Below are positions 35,493 to 44,382 of a stretch of DNA of 64,000 bases, piece after piece; position 1 is the first letter of the stretch, and each line of letters starts with the position of its first letter. Source of the stretch: JAWCLZ01 sp038850275 (GTDB lineage: Archaea > Halobacteriota > JAWCLZ01); assembly GCA_038850275.1 (NCBI GenBank), contig JAWCLZ010000006.1, forward strand, positions 1 through 64,000, given 5' to 3'. Made by a program: the position numbers and the translations under genes. The notes below the pieces were generated by a model. It had not been told where the DNA came from, searched no databases, and worked only from the letters and a program-made list of their open reading frames with translations.

Positions 35493-36716
35493 CTAATCAA
35501 TATAACTCAAGTCTAATACCTCTTGCTTTAATTCCTTCTTCACTTGGAAGTAATCTCTCGCTATCTTCCCAACTTTTTCTCTGTATTCAGGAGGGGTATA
35601 AACTCCCATTCTCCAGTTGGCAAGATGCGCTTGACTCAATACTCTAACGATGGGCGAGACCTCCTCAAGTGGCTTTAGGGAAGAGCCTGTTAATACCAAG
35701 CTTCGCTTTTCCTCGATCTCTGGAAGAGGGGGGATATCAACAAGTACATAGCCATTTTCAAGCTTAGCTATCGAGCAAAGCTCGCTTTCGGCTCTCAAGA
35801 TTTTACTGTGAGAGTTATATTCTTTTAAAATGTCCTCTCCAATGGTTTGAAAGTTGATATATAATGCTCTCTTAAAAAGCCTTCGCTCTTCAATGCGCTT
35901 AATCATCTCCTTCGCATATCCCCCAGCGCGATGCATTTTCATCCATATTTGATAATCATCAAGTTTTCTCAGCTCCTCTGCTTTAAGATCGCCAGCCTCG
36001 ATCATGAATTCCAGTGCCCGCACAAACATGGTCTCAGCTATTCGAGAGACGTGATGGAAATAAACAGCTGGATGCATTAAAAATCTTGAAACTAGGAGTG
36101 ATTCAGCAGCTTGAACACCACTTTCTAGTACAACTAATTTCCCTTCGTGCATCTTCATCTGCCGGATCAAGCGCTCAATATCCACTAAGCCATATGCAAC
36201 CCCAGTGTAATGCGCATCTCTTACAAGATAATCCATCTTATCCACATCTAGCTCGCTATTCAAAATCTGACCATAGTTGGTTTTGCCAGCTATATACCGT
36301 GCAACCTCAAAAATATTCAAACCAAATCTATTTAGTACTTCACCCACCTCAGTATTTTTTAATATAAACGTGATATCTTCATGCCCAGTCCTTAGATATC
36401 TCCGCAGTAGCCGTTCAGTAACGTGAGAATAAGGCCCGTGGCCAAGGTCGTGCAGCAATGCTGCAGCTCGTAATAAGTCCTTGTCCACGTCTCTCTCAAT
36501 TGCTATCTTTTTTAATAGAAGTTCAGCTAAATAAAAAGTGCCCAAGGAGTGCTCAAAACGAGTGTGATTTGCTCCTGGATATACTAGGTTTGCAAATCCA
36601 AGCTGCTTGATTCTGCGCAATCGCTGCACTTCAGGAGTATCGATCAAAGCAAGCGCCAAGCTATCAAGTTCGATGTAGCCATGAATTGGGTCTCTAATCG
36701 CCTTCATCTGCCTCAA
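35493..36716 (-). CDS. HD-domain phosphohydrolase (dNTPase-like)
   Basis: A 407-residue HD-superfamily protein related to deoxynucleotide triphosphohydrolases and SAMHD1. The motif is complete: HTRFEHSLGTF (first histidine), AALLHDLGHGPYSHV (HD) and the distal aspartate in LDVDKMDYLVRDA. The C-terminal 180 residues form the family's helical extension. It likely hydrolyses dNTPs or another nucleotide. It is transcribed alone, divergent from the membrane winged-helix gene. Confidence 0.88.
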   Translation of the reverse strand: MRQMKAIRDPIHGYIELDSLALALIDTPEVQRLRRIKQLGFANLVYPGANHTRFEHSLGTFYLAELLLKKIAIERDVDKDLLRAAALLHDLGHGPYSHVTERLLRRYLRTGHEDITFILKNTEVGEVLNRFGLNIFEVARYIAGKTNYGQILNSELDVDKMDYLVRDAHYTGVAYGLVDIERLIRQMKMHEGKLVVLESGVQAAESLLVSRFLMHPAVYFHHVSRIAETMFVRALEFMIEAGDLKAEELRKLDDYQIWMKMHRAGGYAKEMIKRIEERRLFKRALYINFQTIGEDILKEYNSHSKILRAESELCSIAKLENGYVLVDIPPLPEIEEKRSLVLTGSSLKPLEEVSPIVRVLSQAHLANWRMGVYTPPEYREKVGKIARDYFQVKKELKQEVLDLSYID

Positions 36717-36809
36717 TATTGATTTTCTTTATATAAAAACTATAAATTTTATAAATCTTAAAATTTTCAAGAAAAAGTATATCACTTCAGTTAAAATAAA
36801 ACTTAGATT

Positions 36810-37700
36810 ATGAATCTTTCACTTCTCATATTCCTGTTTTTCATCATCAGTTCAACTGTACTCTGCAACAGTCAAGATGCTTATATGGATATAAATGAAA
36901 CCTATTCAAATCAGATTGCTTTGAATATATACATCGATGAAAGTGGAAAGGCTTTAATCACTGGATATATTGAAAATCCCGAAGTGCTAGCTGAACTTGA
37001 GTTCCTTAGAGATGTGCAATATACCTTCGACAGTGAAACTCACCAGCTGGTCTGCCTCACAGATAGGCTTACTTCAAAACAAGCTGAAGTATGGAAAATC
37101 AACTTAACTATAACTGGCTACTTCACTGAATTTAGCGCAACTATTTACTTCCCTCAAGCTGCAAAAGTGAGTGGAATTGAAATTTCAAGAGATCTAAATT
37201 ATTATATAGTTGCTGAAGATGAATCAGTAGCGGTGGAAATACAAGGATTTGATATAAATGATCCTAGTCTAGCTTTGAACTATAAACTAATGCCTTCTCA
37301 GCCTTCAGAAATTGAAAAATATGAGGTATTAATTATCAGCTTAATTATCAGCTGTGCTTTAATCTTCATATTTGCCCTAGCACTCTGGAAATGGCGTGCA
37401 AAGGAAACCATAAAGGCAGATATAAGGGAAGAAGAGAAGGAAATTGTTCTAACCCCTGAGATGCAAAAGGTAATTGAGACCCTCAATGAGAATGAAAGAC
37501 AAATCGTAAATGTGCTTTTAAAATACAATGGAAAACTTACTCAGGCGAAAATTCGCCACGAAACAGGCATTCCCAAGTCCTCTCTAACTGGTATTATCAA
37601 TGCACTTGAAAGAAAAAAAATTATAAATAAGATAAAATATGGGAGAACGAACGTGATTGAACTATCTTCTTGGTTTTTAGGTAAAAATAAACCGAAATAA
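36810..37700 (+). CDS. Membrane-anchored winged-helix regulator with external domain
   Basis: A 296-residue, one-protein sensor-regulator. Signal or anchor segment (1-20), an extracytoplasmic domain of about 150 residues, a membrane helix near 175-197 (VLIISLIISCALIFIFALAL), a charged linker, and a C-terminal MarR-like winged helix from about 220 (KLTQAKIRHETGIPKSSLTG). External signals would be transmitted directly to DNA. It is followed by two genes for small exported proteins, plausible targets. A second protein of this design lies at 40.2 kb. Confidence 0.82.
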   Translation: MNLSLLIFLFFIISSTVLCNSQDAYMDINETYSNQIALNIYIDESGKALITGYIENPEVLAELEFLRDVQYTFDSETHQLVCLTDRLTSKQAEVWKINLTITGYFTEFSATIYFPQAAKVSGIEISRDLNYYIVAEDESVAVEIQGFDINDPSLALNYKLMPSQPSEIEKYEVLIISLIISCALIFIFALALWKWRAKETIKADIREEEKEIVLTPEMQKVIETLNENERQIVNVLLKYNGKLTQAKIRHETGIPKSSLTGIINALERKKIINKIKYGRTNVIELSSWFLGKNKPK

Positions 37701-37742
37701 ACCCTTTTAAAATCTTGATGGTACATTGGTTCTGGATCAAAT

Positions 37743-37750
37743 TTTTATAT
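37743..37750 (+). promoter_or_regulatory. TATA box of the exported-protein genes
   Basis: TTTTATAT lies about 38 bp before the ATG of the exported protein, with GGAGGT at 37772-37777 as the ribosome site. The two genes that follow may form one transcript separate from the regulator gene. Confidence 0.5.
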
Positions 37751-37783
37751 CGTTCAAGAAAAATTAAAATCGGAGGTTGAAAA

Positions 37784-38215
37784 ATGAAGAAATTCATCTT
37801 AGTTTTAATGCTACTTGGAGTTTTAGGAACAGCTGGAATAGCAGCTGCATTTGGAGCTTTCACTATTGACCAGAGAGCAGCGATAAAGCAAGCAATTGAA
37901 AATAATTCCTATGAAGACTGGAGGGAGGCAATGATAGCAACGCTTACTCAAGAGAATTTCAATAAAATTGTGGAGAGATATAAAATAATGACTGAAAGAA
38001 GAGAGCTTGTGAATGCAATAAAGCAGGCTATTAAAGAAGGCAACTACACAGCATATAAAGAGGCAGCAGAGAGGCTCATAAAAACCTTTAGAGTTATGAA
38101 TGAAGAAGAGTTCAACGCCTTTGTGGAACACTGCAAAGAAACGCAGTGGAGATTTAGATATTGGAATGGATGTTGGGGATGGCACTATAAAAAATGCCGC
38201 ATATTCTGGTGGTGA
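37784..38215 (+). CDS. Small exported protein with internal helical duplication
   Basis: A 143-residue protein. Residues 1-23 are a signal peptide (KKFILVLMLLGVLGTAGIAA). Two similar helical units follow: IKQAIENNSYEDWREAM near 36 and IKQAIKEGNYTAYKEAA near 86, each followed by an N-F/E-F segment. The last 22 residues are rich in tryptophan and tyrosine with two cysteines (WNGCWGWHYKKCRIFWW). Such a tail could bind sugars or metal or insert in the membrane. Function unknown. It is preceded by a good ribosome site and followed 5 bp later by another exported protein. Confidence 0.75.
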   Translation: MKKFILVLMLLGVLGTAGIAAAFGAFTIDQRAAIKQAIENNSYEDWREAMIATLTQENFNKIVERYKIMTERRELVNAIKQAIKEGNYTAYKEAAERLIKTFRVMNEEEFNAFVEHCKETQWRFRYWNGCWGWHYKKCRIFWW

Positions 38216-38220
38216 CGTGA

Positions 38221-38859
38221 TTGAAGCGCTCCAGCCTTAGTTTAATCACTTGCTCAATCATTTTAATATTTTTTATAGTTATATTATCGCTCTGCATAAC
38301 TCAGAGCTTTGCACAGCCAAGTGAAACAGTGAAGTTTGAAGGACAGGCAAAGGTAGTGCCACTTCCCTCCTATAATTTAATTCCAATGGTCGTAGGCAAT
38401 GGCTTTGCCTTCTCAGGCGATGAATTCCACGTTGTAAAGTTAAATGTGATTGGAATTAGAAAACTGGCATTTCAAGACCTTCGCTCAATGATCGCTGAGC
38501 GCAAAAACCTATCGCAGATAAAAGAGGCACTCGTCAAACCAGAGGGAATCACGCCTGTATGGAAGGGATATCTGAAGTTCGGAACCAAGCACTTCAGCTT
38601 GAAAGTGGAGGAAATCGATAGCAAGCATTTAAAGGCACAGGTATTAAGCATTCCGTCAATTGTGGAGAGCGCTAAAACGCCAATTGCAATTGGAAATATA
38701 TCGATGGAGATAAAATTTTACGAGGGAACAATAGTTGGCATAGGTAATATAACTTTTGATTCTGAGGCGATTGAAAATAATTACTACGATGTCTATCTCT
38801 ACATCTCACCTGACCGCCCATATTTAGAGCCGCTGCTTAAATCTGTAATAAAAGAATAA
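38221..38859 (+). CDS. Exported protein of unknown function
   Basis: A 212-residue protein with a long N-terminal signal or anchor segment (LITCSIILIFFIVILSLCIT, ending near SFAQPS), then a beta-rich body without cysteine or known motif. TTG start 5 bp after the preceding gene's stop, with GGTGGTGACGTGA just upstream, so likely co-translated with it. I do not recognise a family. Confidence 0.65.
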   Translation: MKRSSLSLITCSIILIFFIVILSLCITQSFAQPSETVKFEGQAKVVPLPSYNLIPMVVGNGFAFSGDEFHVVKLNVIGIRKLAFQDLRSMIAERKNLSQIKEALVKPEGITPVWKGYLKFGTKHFSLKVEEIDSKHLKAQVLSIPSIVESAKTPIAIGNISMEIKFYEGTIVGIGNITFDSEAIENNYYDVYLYISPDRPYLEPLLKSVIKE

Positions 38860-38893
38860 TCGATAGCTTTATTCCAAGCTTTAATAGCTAAGC

Positions 38894-39373
38894 TTAATAG
38901 CCAATGTACTTTGCATAGGCATTTTCATATTTAGTTAGAAGTACCTCAGGCTCCTCAAGCATCTCTAGTATCTCAATTGCAGATCGATCTATGTTTAAAA
39001 TATTCTCAACCAATTCAATAAATTCCCTTGCGAGGGAAATCGAGGATTGATCATACTGTCCTTTCTCTATTAGGAATTGTATCCTAGCAGCTCTATCCCG
39101 CAGCTTATTTCTCTGTTTTTCAATCTCAGCTTTCACAAAGCTCATAAGTACTTCGCGCTCGAGCTTCTTATGAGCCCAAGCTTCTATGGCATTCTCCAAT
39201 ATTCCCATAAAAATCAAAGCAATCTGTTGCTCTACGTGCACAATTGGATCAGCTTGAAACATAGATTCAAGATAGCGAAAAACAGCTTCCCTTGCTTCTA
39301 TCTTTTCTATTCTATCTAAATAATCCAGAACTCCGCCTTTCGCTAAGATTGAAATGAGTTTTCTATCCTCCAT
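38894..39373 (-). CDS. Helical protein of unknown function
   Basis: A soluble, all-helical protein of about 159 residues with many charged residues. There is no signal peptide and no recognisable catalytic motif. The ATG at 39373 is preferred over the TTG at 39382. It faces the pcm gene across a short divergent promoter region. No function proposed. Confidence 0.55.
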   Translation of the reverse strand: MEDRKLISILAKGGVLDYLDRIEKIEAREAVFRYLESMFQADPIVHVEQQIALIFMGILENAIEAWAHKKLEREVLMSFVKAEIEKQRNKLRDRAARIQFLIEKGQYDQSSISLAREFIELVENILNIDRSAIEILEMLEEPEVLLTKYENAYAKYIGY

Positions 39374-39468
39374 CGAATTCAATCTAAATTTTTTTAACCT
39401 CCCTCCATAAATTTCTTCCGAAGTAGAGATCCAAAAAAATAAGAATGCATATTTCGAATTAGATCTAG

Positions 39469-40119
39469 ATGATCGATGAAGAAGCTCTAGCGGAGAAACG
39501 CAGGAAGCTTATTCGAGAACTGCGGTGGTGCGGGATAGAACCTAGAGTGCTTAAGGCGATGGAGAAAGTCCCGCGTCATTTATTTGTACCTGAACACCTT
39601 CGGGAACAAGCTTATATTGATTGTCCCCTTCCAATTGGTCTAAATCAAACCATCTCCGCTCCCCATATGGTTGCTCTTATGTGCAGCTATTTGGATCTCC
39701 AAGAGGAGATGAAGATTTTAGAGGTGGGCACGGGTTCTGGATATCACGCTGCTGTTATGGCTGAATTAGTTGGCAAAAATGGGCATGTTTATACCATAGA
39801 GCGCTTTGAATCTCTAGCCGAATTTGCTAGGGAAAATTTACTTCGCGCTAAAATTGAAAATGTCACTGTTGTAGTGGGCGATGGAACTCTAGGGCTACCA
39901 GAACATGCCCCTTATGATCGAATTTGCATAACAGCTTCAGCACCCGATATACCCCCTCCCTTGCTTGAGCAGCTTAAAAAAGGGGGAAAGATGGTACTCC
40001 CAATTGGGAGGTATCATCAAGACCTCTATCTGGTTGAAAAAAATGACAAGATAAGGAAAACTTGCAAAGGTGGAGTGCGCTTCGTCCTATTGATCGGGAA
40101 ATATGGATTTCAAGAATAA
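39469..40119 (+). CDS. pcm: Protein-L-isoaspartate O-methyltransferase
   Basis: Repairs isoaspartyl residues using SAM, 216 residues. Family segments: VPEHLREQAYIDCPLPIGLNQTIS split across two strands, APHMVALM, and the SAM-binding loop VGTGSGYHAAVMAEL near residue 85. Also PYDRICITASAPDIPPPLLEQL. Typical length, no oddities. Confidence 0.94.
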   Translation: MIDEEALAEKRRKLIRELRWCGIEPRVLKAMEKVPRHLFVPEHLREQAYIDCPLPIGLNQTISAPHMVALMCSYLDLQEEMKILEVGTGSGYHAAVMAELVGKNGHVYTIERFESLAEFARENLLRAKIENVTVVVGDGTLGLPEHAPYDRICITASAPDIPPPLLEQLKKGGKMVLPIGRYHQDLYLVEKNDKIRKTCKGGVRFVLLIGKYGFQE

Positions 40120-40163
40120 ATAGATAAAAATCTTGGTAGGAATTTAAGAATGATGATCAAGGA

Positions 40164-40667
40164 ATGTCGATGAAGAGAAATTATTCCCTGCTTGCTGCGA
40201 TTGTGCTAATTCTATCGATACTCATAATAGTAGATAGACTCTTGACGGTGCCCAATATCCAAATCATACTTGAAAATGGCCGGGCAGTGCCTCTCGAGGG
40301 AGCAAGTTATTTTTCAATCAACGATGTCTTGATTTTGATCATATGCGCTTGGATAGGGGGAATGGCATTTATATATCTACTCACAATAACCACTACTCCC
40401 CCTTCTAAGTTAACCGCGCCACCTGAAGTTATAAAACCTGGAGGTATAAAGCCTGAGGAAATTGCACTAGATATCTTAGATGGCGATGAAAAGATCATAT
40501 ATGCTGAAATAGTTGGATCTGGAAATGGCATTCTACAGCGGGACTTGGTGCTTAAAACAGGTTTCTCAGAAGCCAAAGTTAGTAGATTGCTTGATAAACT
40601 CGAGCGGAGGCAATTGATCATTCGAAGGAGACACGGTATGGGAAATCTGATAATGCTCAAAAAATAG
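40164..40667 (+). CDS. Two-helix membrane winged-helix regulator
   Basis: A 167-residue protein with membrane helices at about residues 7-24 and 53-74, enclosing a short external loop of 28 residues. A C-terminal winged helix lies near 105-165 (DLVLKTGFSEAKVSRLLDKL). Its design matches the 36.8-kb protein but with hardly any external domain. Start is ATG 40164 or the ATG two codons later, which has AAGG at a better distance. It may control the ABC-type operon downstream (115 bp away). Confidence 0.78.
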   Translation: MSMKRNYSLLAAIVLILSILIIVDRLLTVPNIQIILENGRAVPLEGASYFSINDVLILIICAWIGGMAFIYLLTITTTPPSKLTAPPEVIKPGGIKPEEIALDILDGDEKIIYAEIVGSGNGILQRDLVLKTGFSEAKVSRLLDKLERRQLIIRRRHGMGNLIMLKK

Positions 40668-40782
40668 TTCCTCAGTTTTACCTATCATTTTCCACTTTCA
40701 TTTTTTACTTTTTTAACCTTTCATTTTTTCACAAGTATTTTCACAGAATTTTTTTATGCTCTTTCAAAATAAAATATAAGGC
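40668..40782. other. Pyrimidine-rich intergenic region
   Basis: 115 bp unusually rich in T and C on the plus strand, with repeated CATTTTT and TTTTCAC elements. It probably combines the terminator of the regulator gene with the promoter of the ABC operon. No gene is visible. Confidence 0.35.
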
Positions 40783-41202
40783 GTGAGGATAGCTAGCTAT
40801 TTAAGGAAATTGAGCAAGTGGAGAGTTCTCGCTATACTGCTGATCGCTTTTCTCATATTATTCATAGCTGCTCGTATTCTATATATAGAGTCACACCGCA
40901 TTAGCTTAACCCAAGAGCAGCGTGAGCGCGCTGAAAATGCAGCACGTCTTGCATTCGAGGGCAAATTAACCCCTGATTTCAAGAGTTATATCCAGAATTC
41001 AGGATGGTATTTTGATACACCTAGTGGAATTAAAAAAATCGTTTATGTTTCTTTTAACACGAATAACTCAAGCTTGGGAGCGCTTGTTGATCTTGATACA
41101 TATGAAGTTGTTCGCATAAGCGAGGTATACTATAAAGGCTGGATGGAGGAATATAATCGCTTGCGACCTGAATATTGGGTTCATCAGAAATTTCTCAGGT
41201 GA
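40783..41202 (+). CDS. Single-pass membrane protein of the ABC operon
   Basis: A 139-residue protein with a basic N-terminus, one membrane helix at about 15-35 (VLAILLIAFLILFIAARIL), and an external domain of 100 residues with mixed alpha/beta character. No cysteines. GTG start. It is the first gene ahead of a MacB-like ATPase gene with only 5 bp between, so it likely belongs to the same system. No known family. Confidence 0.65.
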   Translation: MRIASYLRKLSKWRVLAILLIAFLILFIAARILYIESHRISLTQEQRERAENAARLAFEGKLTPDFKSYIQNSGWYFDTPSGIKKIVYVSFNTNNSSLGALVDLDTYEVVRISEVYYKGWMEEYNRLRPEYWVHQKFLR

Positions 41203-41207
41203 AACAT

Positions 41208-41891
41208 ATGGCGGAGATATTGGTTGAACTTGATAATGTCTGGAAAATCTATCGCGTTGGAGAAATCGAAGTACTAGCTCTTCGAGGTTTAAATTTGAAG
41301 ATAGAGCGCGGGGAGTTCCTTGTTATAATGGGACCAAGTGGAAGTGGGAAGACAACTGCTATGAATATGATTGGCTGCCTAGACCTGCCAACTAAAGGAA
41401 GAGTGCTGTTAGAGGGCAGGGATATTTCAAAGTTGACGGAGAAAGAACTAGCTAGGATAAGAGGCAGGAAAATTGGCTTTGTATTTCAAACCTTCAATCT
41501 TCATCCAACTCTAACAGCTATTGAAAATGTTCAATTACCAATGAGGATCCACGAATTCCCGGAGGAGGAAATTGAGGAGAGATCCTTGGAACTCCTTCGC
41601 TTAGTTGGCCTTGAGGATAGAGCACACCATCTCCCCTCACAGCTCTCAGGAGGAGAGAGCCAGAGGGTTGCAATTGCAAGAGCGCTCTCAACCAATCCAT
41701 CTATGCTCTTGGCAGATGAGCCAACGGGGAATATCGATACCAAGGCAGGGGGCGAGATTCTAGATATATTCGAGAGTTTGAATCGCGAGGGGATTACTAT
41801 TGTTGTGATAACTCATGATCCACTTGTTGGAAATAGGGCTAAGCGATTGGTCAAAATGAGAGATGGTATGATTGTGGATGGTGAAAAATGA
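41208..41891 (+). CDS. ABC transporter ATPase, MacB/LolD type
   Basis: A 227-residue nucleotide-binding subunit. Walker A GPSGSGKTT (about 42-50), Q-loop VFQTFNL, signature LSGGESQRVAIARAL, Walker B MLLADEPTGNID and the switch histidine in VVITHDP. MacB/LolD-type ATPases power lipoprotein or peptide movement at the outer membrane face, not bulk import. The ATG at 41208 follows AGGTGA; longer starts upstream are not needed. Its stop overlaps the next gene by 4 bp. Confidence 0.93.
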   Translation: MAEILVELDNVWKIYRVGEIEVLALRGLNLKIERGEFLVIMGPSGSGKTTAMNMIGCLDLPTKGRVLLEGRDISKLTEKELARIRGRKIGFVFQTFNLHPTLTAIENVQLPMRIHEFPEEEIEERSLELLRLVGLEDRAHHLPSQLSGGESQRVAIARALSTNPSMLLADEPTGNIDTKAGGEILDIFESLNREGITIVVITHDPLVGNRAKRLVKMRDGMIVDGEK

Positions 41892-43126
41892 TGAGAAAAA
41901 ATATTATAGGTATTGCGATGCTTGCTATCGCTTTAGCGATGGTAAACATTGCCAGCGCGATTGCTACGCCTAGTGGGATAATGGTTTCAAACACGAAGTA
42001 TGAGCCATATCCAGCTGAGCCAGGGAGTTACTTAGAGCTCTGGTTCTTGGTTAAGAATAGAGGAGACAAAAGTGCTGAGAACATTGTACTCCAACTAGTG
42101 CCAGAGTATCCCTTCTTAGTTGATAGAGAGGAGGAGAGCTATGCTACCATTGGCTTTCTAGCTGGTGGGAGTGAGGCTGTGGTGAGCTTTAAAGTTAGAG
42201 TGGATGCAAATGCAATTGAAGGAGTCAGCGAGATTAAATTGAAATTCTGGGCACGCGGGGAAACAAGTGCTACCACTGAAACATTTTATATTCAAGTTGC
42301 AGGTAAGAAGAACATTGAGATAAGCGAGATCACTCCCCTTATATTGAAGCCTGGTGAAATTGCAAATTTGAACTTCACCATTGCGAATAAAGGTAAATCA
42401 CCAATACAAGATATAACTTTCACTTGGCAGGAAAGCAGGGATATGATTCTTCCAATTGGCTCAGATAACAAGCGCTATATCCGATCCCTAGGCGTAGATG
42501 AAAGCGTGCAGATTTCATTCAAAGTTGCCACTAGTGCAAGCGCTACACCCGGGGTTTATTCACTTATGATGAGCATTAGCTATACAGATACCAATAAAAC
42601 ACAGCGCAATTTGAGCTCAAGAGCTGGCATTGTGATTGGAGGCACAACTGAGTTTGAAGTTAGCCAGCAGGAATCATCGAGTGGCCTAATCTCACTTGTA
42701 ATAGTCAATGTAGGTGTGAATCCAGCTTACTCCATAGTAGTATTCATACCTCATCAGCAGGGTATGAGTACAATTGGGAGTTCTTCAACAGTGATCGGAA
42801 ACCTTAATCCAGGTGATTACACTTATGCAAGCTTCCAGGTCTCAAGAAACTTTAGCGATATGCGAAGGCCTATTGATACAAGAGTAGATCAGCCTTTAAA
42901 TAAACTGCTAGTGGGCATTCAATACACAGATACACTTGGCCATAGGCAAACAATATTTAAAGAATTAGAGCTCCAACCGCAGTCTACAGGTACAATTCAA
43001 CTTAGCGCTAGATCGCAAACTAGTGATACAACTTGGATGTATATCTGGGGACTTGCTGCCATAGTTGTTCTACTAGCCATTTGGAAGAGGGATAGAATAC
43101 TGCGAGCTATTAGAAGGAAAAAATAG
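41888..43126 (+). CDS. Exported CARDB-like adaptor of the MacB operon
   Basis: A 412-residue protein with a signal peptide (IIGIAMLAIALAMVNIASA), three beta-sandwich regions of the CARDB/NEW3 type recognisable by their N-rich strands (VKNRGDKSAENIVLQL, FTIANKGKSPIQDITFTW, VNVGVNPAYSIVVFIP), and a C-terminal membrane helix with a basic tail (WGLAAIVVLLAIWKRDRIL). Such S-layer-domain-like proteins often pair with MacB permeases in euryarchaea and may act as the external partner in place of MacA. Overlaps the ATPase gene. Confidence 0.8.
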   Translation: MMRKNIIGIAMLAIALAMVNIASAIATPSGIMVSNTKYEPYPAEPGSYLELWFLVKNRGDKSAENIVLQLVPEYPFLVDREEESYATIGFLAGGSEAVVSFKVRVDANAIEGVSEIKLKFWARGETSATTETFYIQVAGKKNIEISEITPLILKPGEIANLNFTIANKGKSPIQDITFTWQESRDMILPIGSDNKRYIRSLGVDESVQISFKVATSASATPGVYSLMMSISYTDTNKTQRNLSSRAGIVIGGTTEFEVSQQESSSGLISLVIVNVGVNPAYSIVVFIPHQQGMSTIGSSSTVIGNLNPGDYTYASFQVSRNFSDMRRPIDTRVDQPLNKLLVGIQYTDTLGHRQTIFKELELQPQSTGTIQLSARSQTSDTTWMYIWGLAAIVVLLAIWKRDRILRAIRRKK

Positions 43127-43131
43127 GCGAA

Positions 43132-44379
43132 TTGGAAATGAGGTTCTACGATATATTCAAGCTATCTTTGAATCACGTTCGCAAGAGCAAGCTCCGAAGC
43201 TGGCTCACCATCATAGGTATAATAATAGGTGTAGCTGCAGTTGTAGCCATAGTTTCGATTGGCGAGGGAATGCAGCAAACTGTTTCAATGCGGCTTAGTA
43301 CACTGGGAGCTGATATTATTACAATTACCCCTGGTTATACTAGAGCAATTGGAGGTGTTGCCTTTGGACAAGCAGGGCCTTCTATATCGACTGCTAATCT
43401 CACTGAAAAAGATGTTAAAATGGTTAAATCAGTCCCAGGCGTGCTCTTTGTAAATGGAATTGTATCAGGAAGAGAAAAGGTCAAGTATCTCGACCAAGAA
43501 GCCTCGCTATCTATAAGAGGCGTTGATCCAGCGGTATGGAGGTTCTTTATCACCACAGAACTTGAATCAGGTCGGTTTTTAAACCCAGGGGATTCCAATG
43601 TTGCAGTTATTGGATATAGAGTTGCGAGGGAAGTTTTCAAGCAGCCCATTACTATAAATAGATTGATCACAATAAATGGACAGGGATTTAGAGTCGTGGG
43701 AGTTTTAAAGCAAACTGGCGGCTTTGGAGGAGAAGATTCAGCCATTTTTATTCCAATTGTGAATGCAAGGAATGTTATTAAAGATATAGCGCCAGATCAA
43801 GTTACCTCTATTTCAGTGAAGGTTGCGAATATAGATGAAGTCGATGCTATTGCTAAAGTAATTGAGGAAAGACTCATGATTTCTAGACACGTTACTGAGA
43901 GAACCAAGGACTTCACAGTTACATCTGCGAAGCAATTGCTGCAGCAGATAAGCGAGGTAATGCAGTCAATAACAATATTTTTAGGAGGGATAGCTGCGGT
44001 TAGCCTATTGGTTGGAGCAGTTGGAATAGCAAATACAATGTTCATGTCAGTATTAGAGCGAACTAGGGAGATTGGTATATTAAAGGCAATGGGAGCAACG
44101 AATGGAGAGGTGCTTCTAATTTTCTTGATTGAATCAGCACTATTTGGAGTTGTTGGCGGAGTAATAGGAATAATCGCAGGAGCAGTTATATCCATGGTTA
44201 TCTCCGCCATTGGATTGAGAATGATAGGCCCAGGCGGAGCCATAACCACTGTTATAACCCCTAGTCTTGTACTATTTGCTATTTGCTTCTCAATATTTCT
44301 AGGTGCTATCTCAGGGTTAATACCAGCTAGGCAGGCTGCAAAGTTAAAACCAGTAGATGCGCTGAGATATGAGCACTAG
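43132..44379 (+). CDS. ABC transporter permease, MacB/FtsX family
   Basis: A 415-residue permease: N-terminal helix (LTIIGIIIGVAAVVAIVSI), a large external MacB periplasmic-core domain (about 50-270), then three C-terminal membrane helices with the FtsX signature (SVLERTREIGILKAMGATN) and the closing GLIPARQAAKLKPVDALRYE. Works with the ATPase and CARDB-like protein of the same operon. Start TTG 43132 or ATG 43138. Confidence 0.92.
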   Translation: MEMRFYDIFKLSLNHVRKSKLRSWLTIIGIIIGVAAVVAIVSIGEGMQQTVSMRLSTLGADIITITPGYTRAIGGVAFGQAGPSISTANLTEKDVKMVKSVPGVLFVNGIVSGREKVKYLDQEASLSIRGVDPAVWRFFITTELESGRFLNPGDSNVAVIGYRVAREVFKQPITINRLITINGQGFRVVGVLKQTGGFGGEDSAIFIPIVNARNVIKDIAPDQVTSISVKVANIDEVDAIAKVIEERLMISRHVTERTKDFTVTSAKQLLQQISEVMQSITIFLGGIAAVSLLVGAVGIANTMFMSVLERTREIGILKAMGATNGEVLLIFLIESALFGVVGGVIGIIAGAVISMVISAIGLRMIGPGGAITTVITPSLVLFAICFSIFLGAISGLIPARQAAKLKPVDALRYEH

Positions 44380-44382
44380 CGC

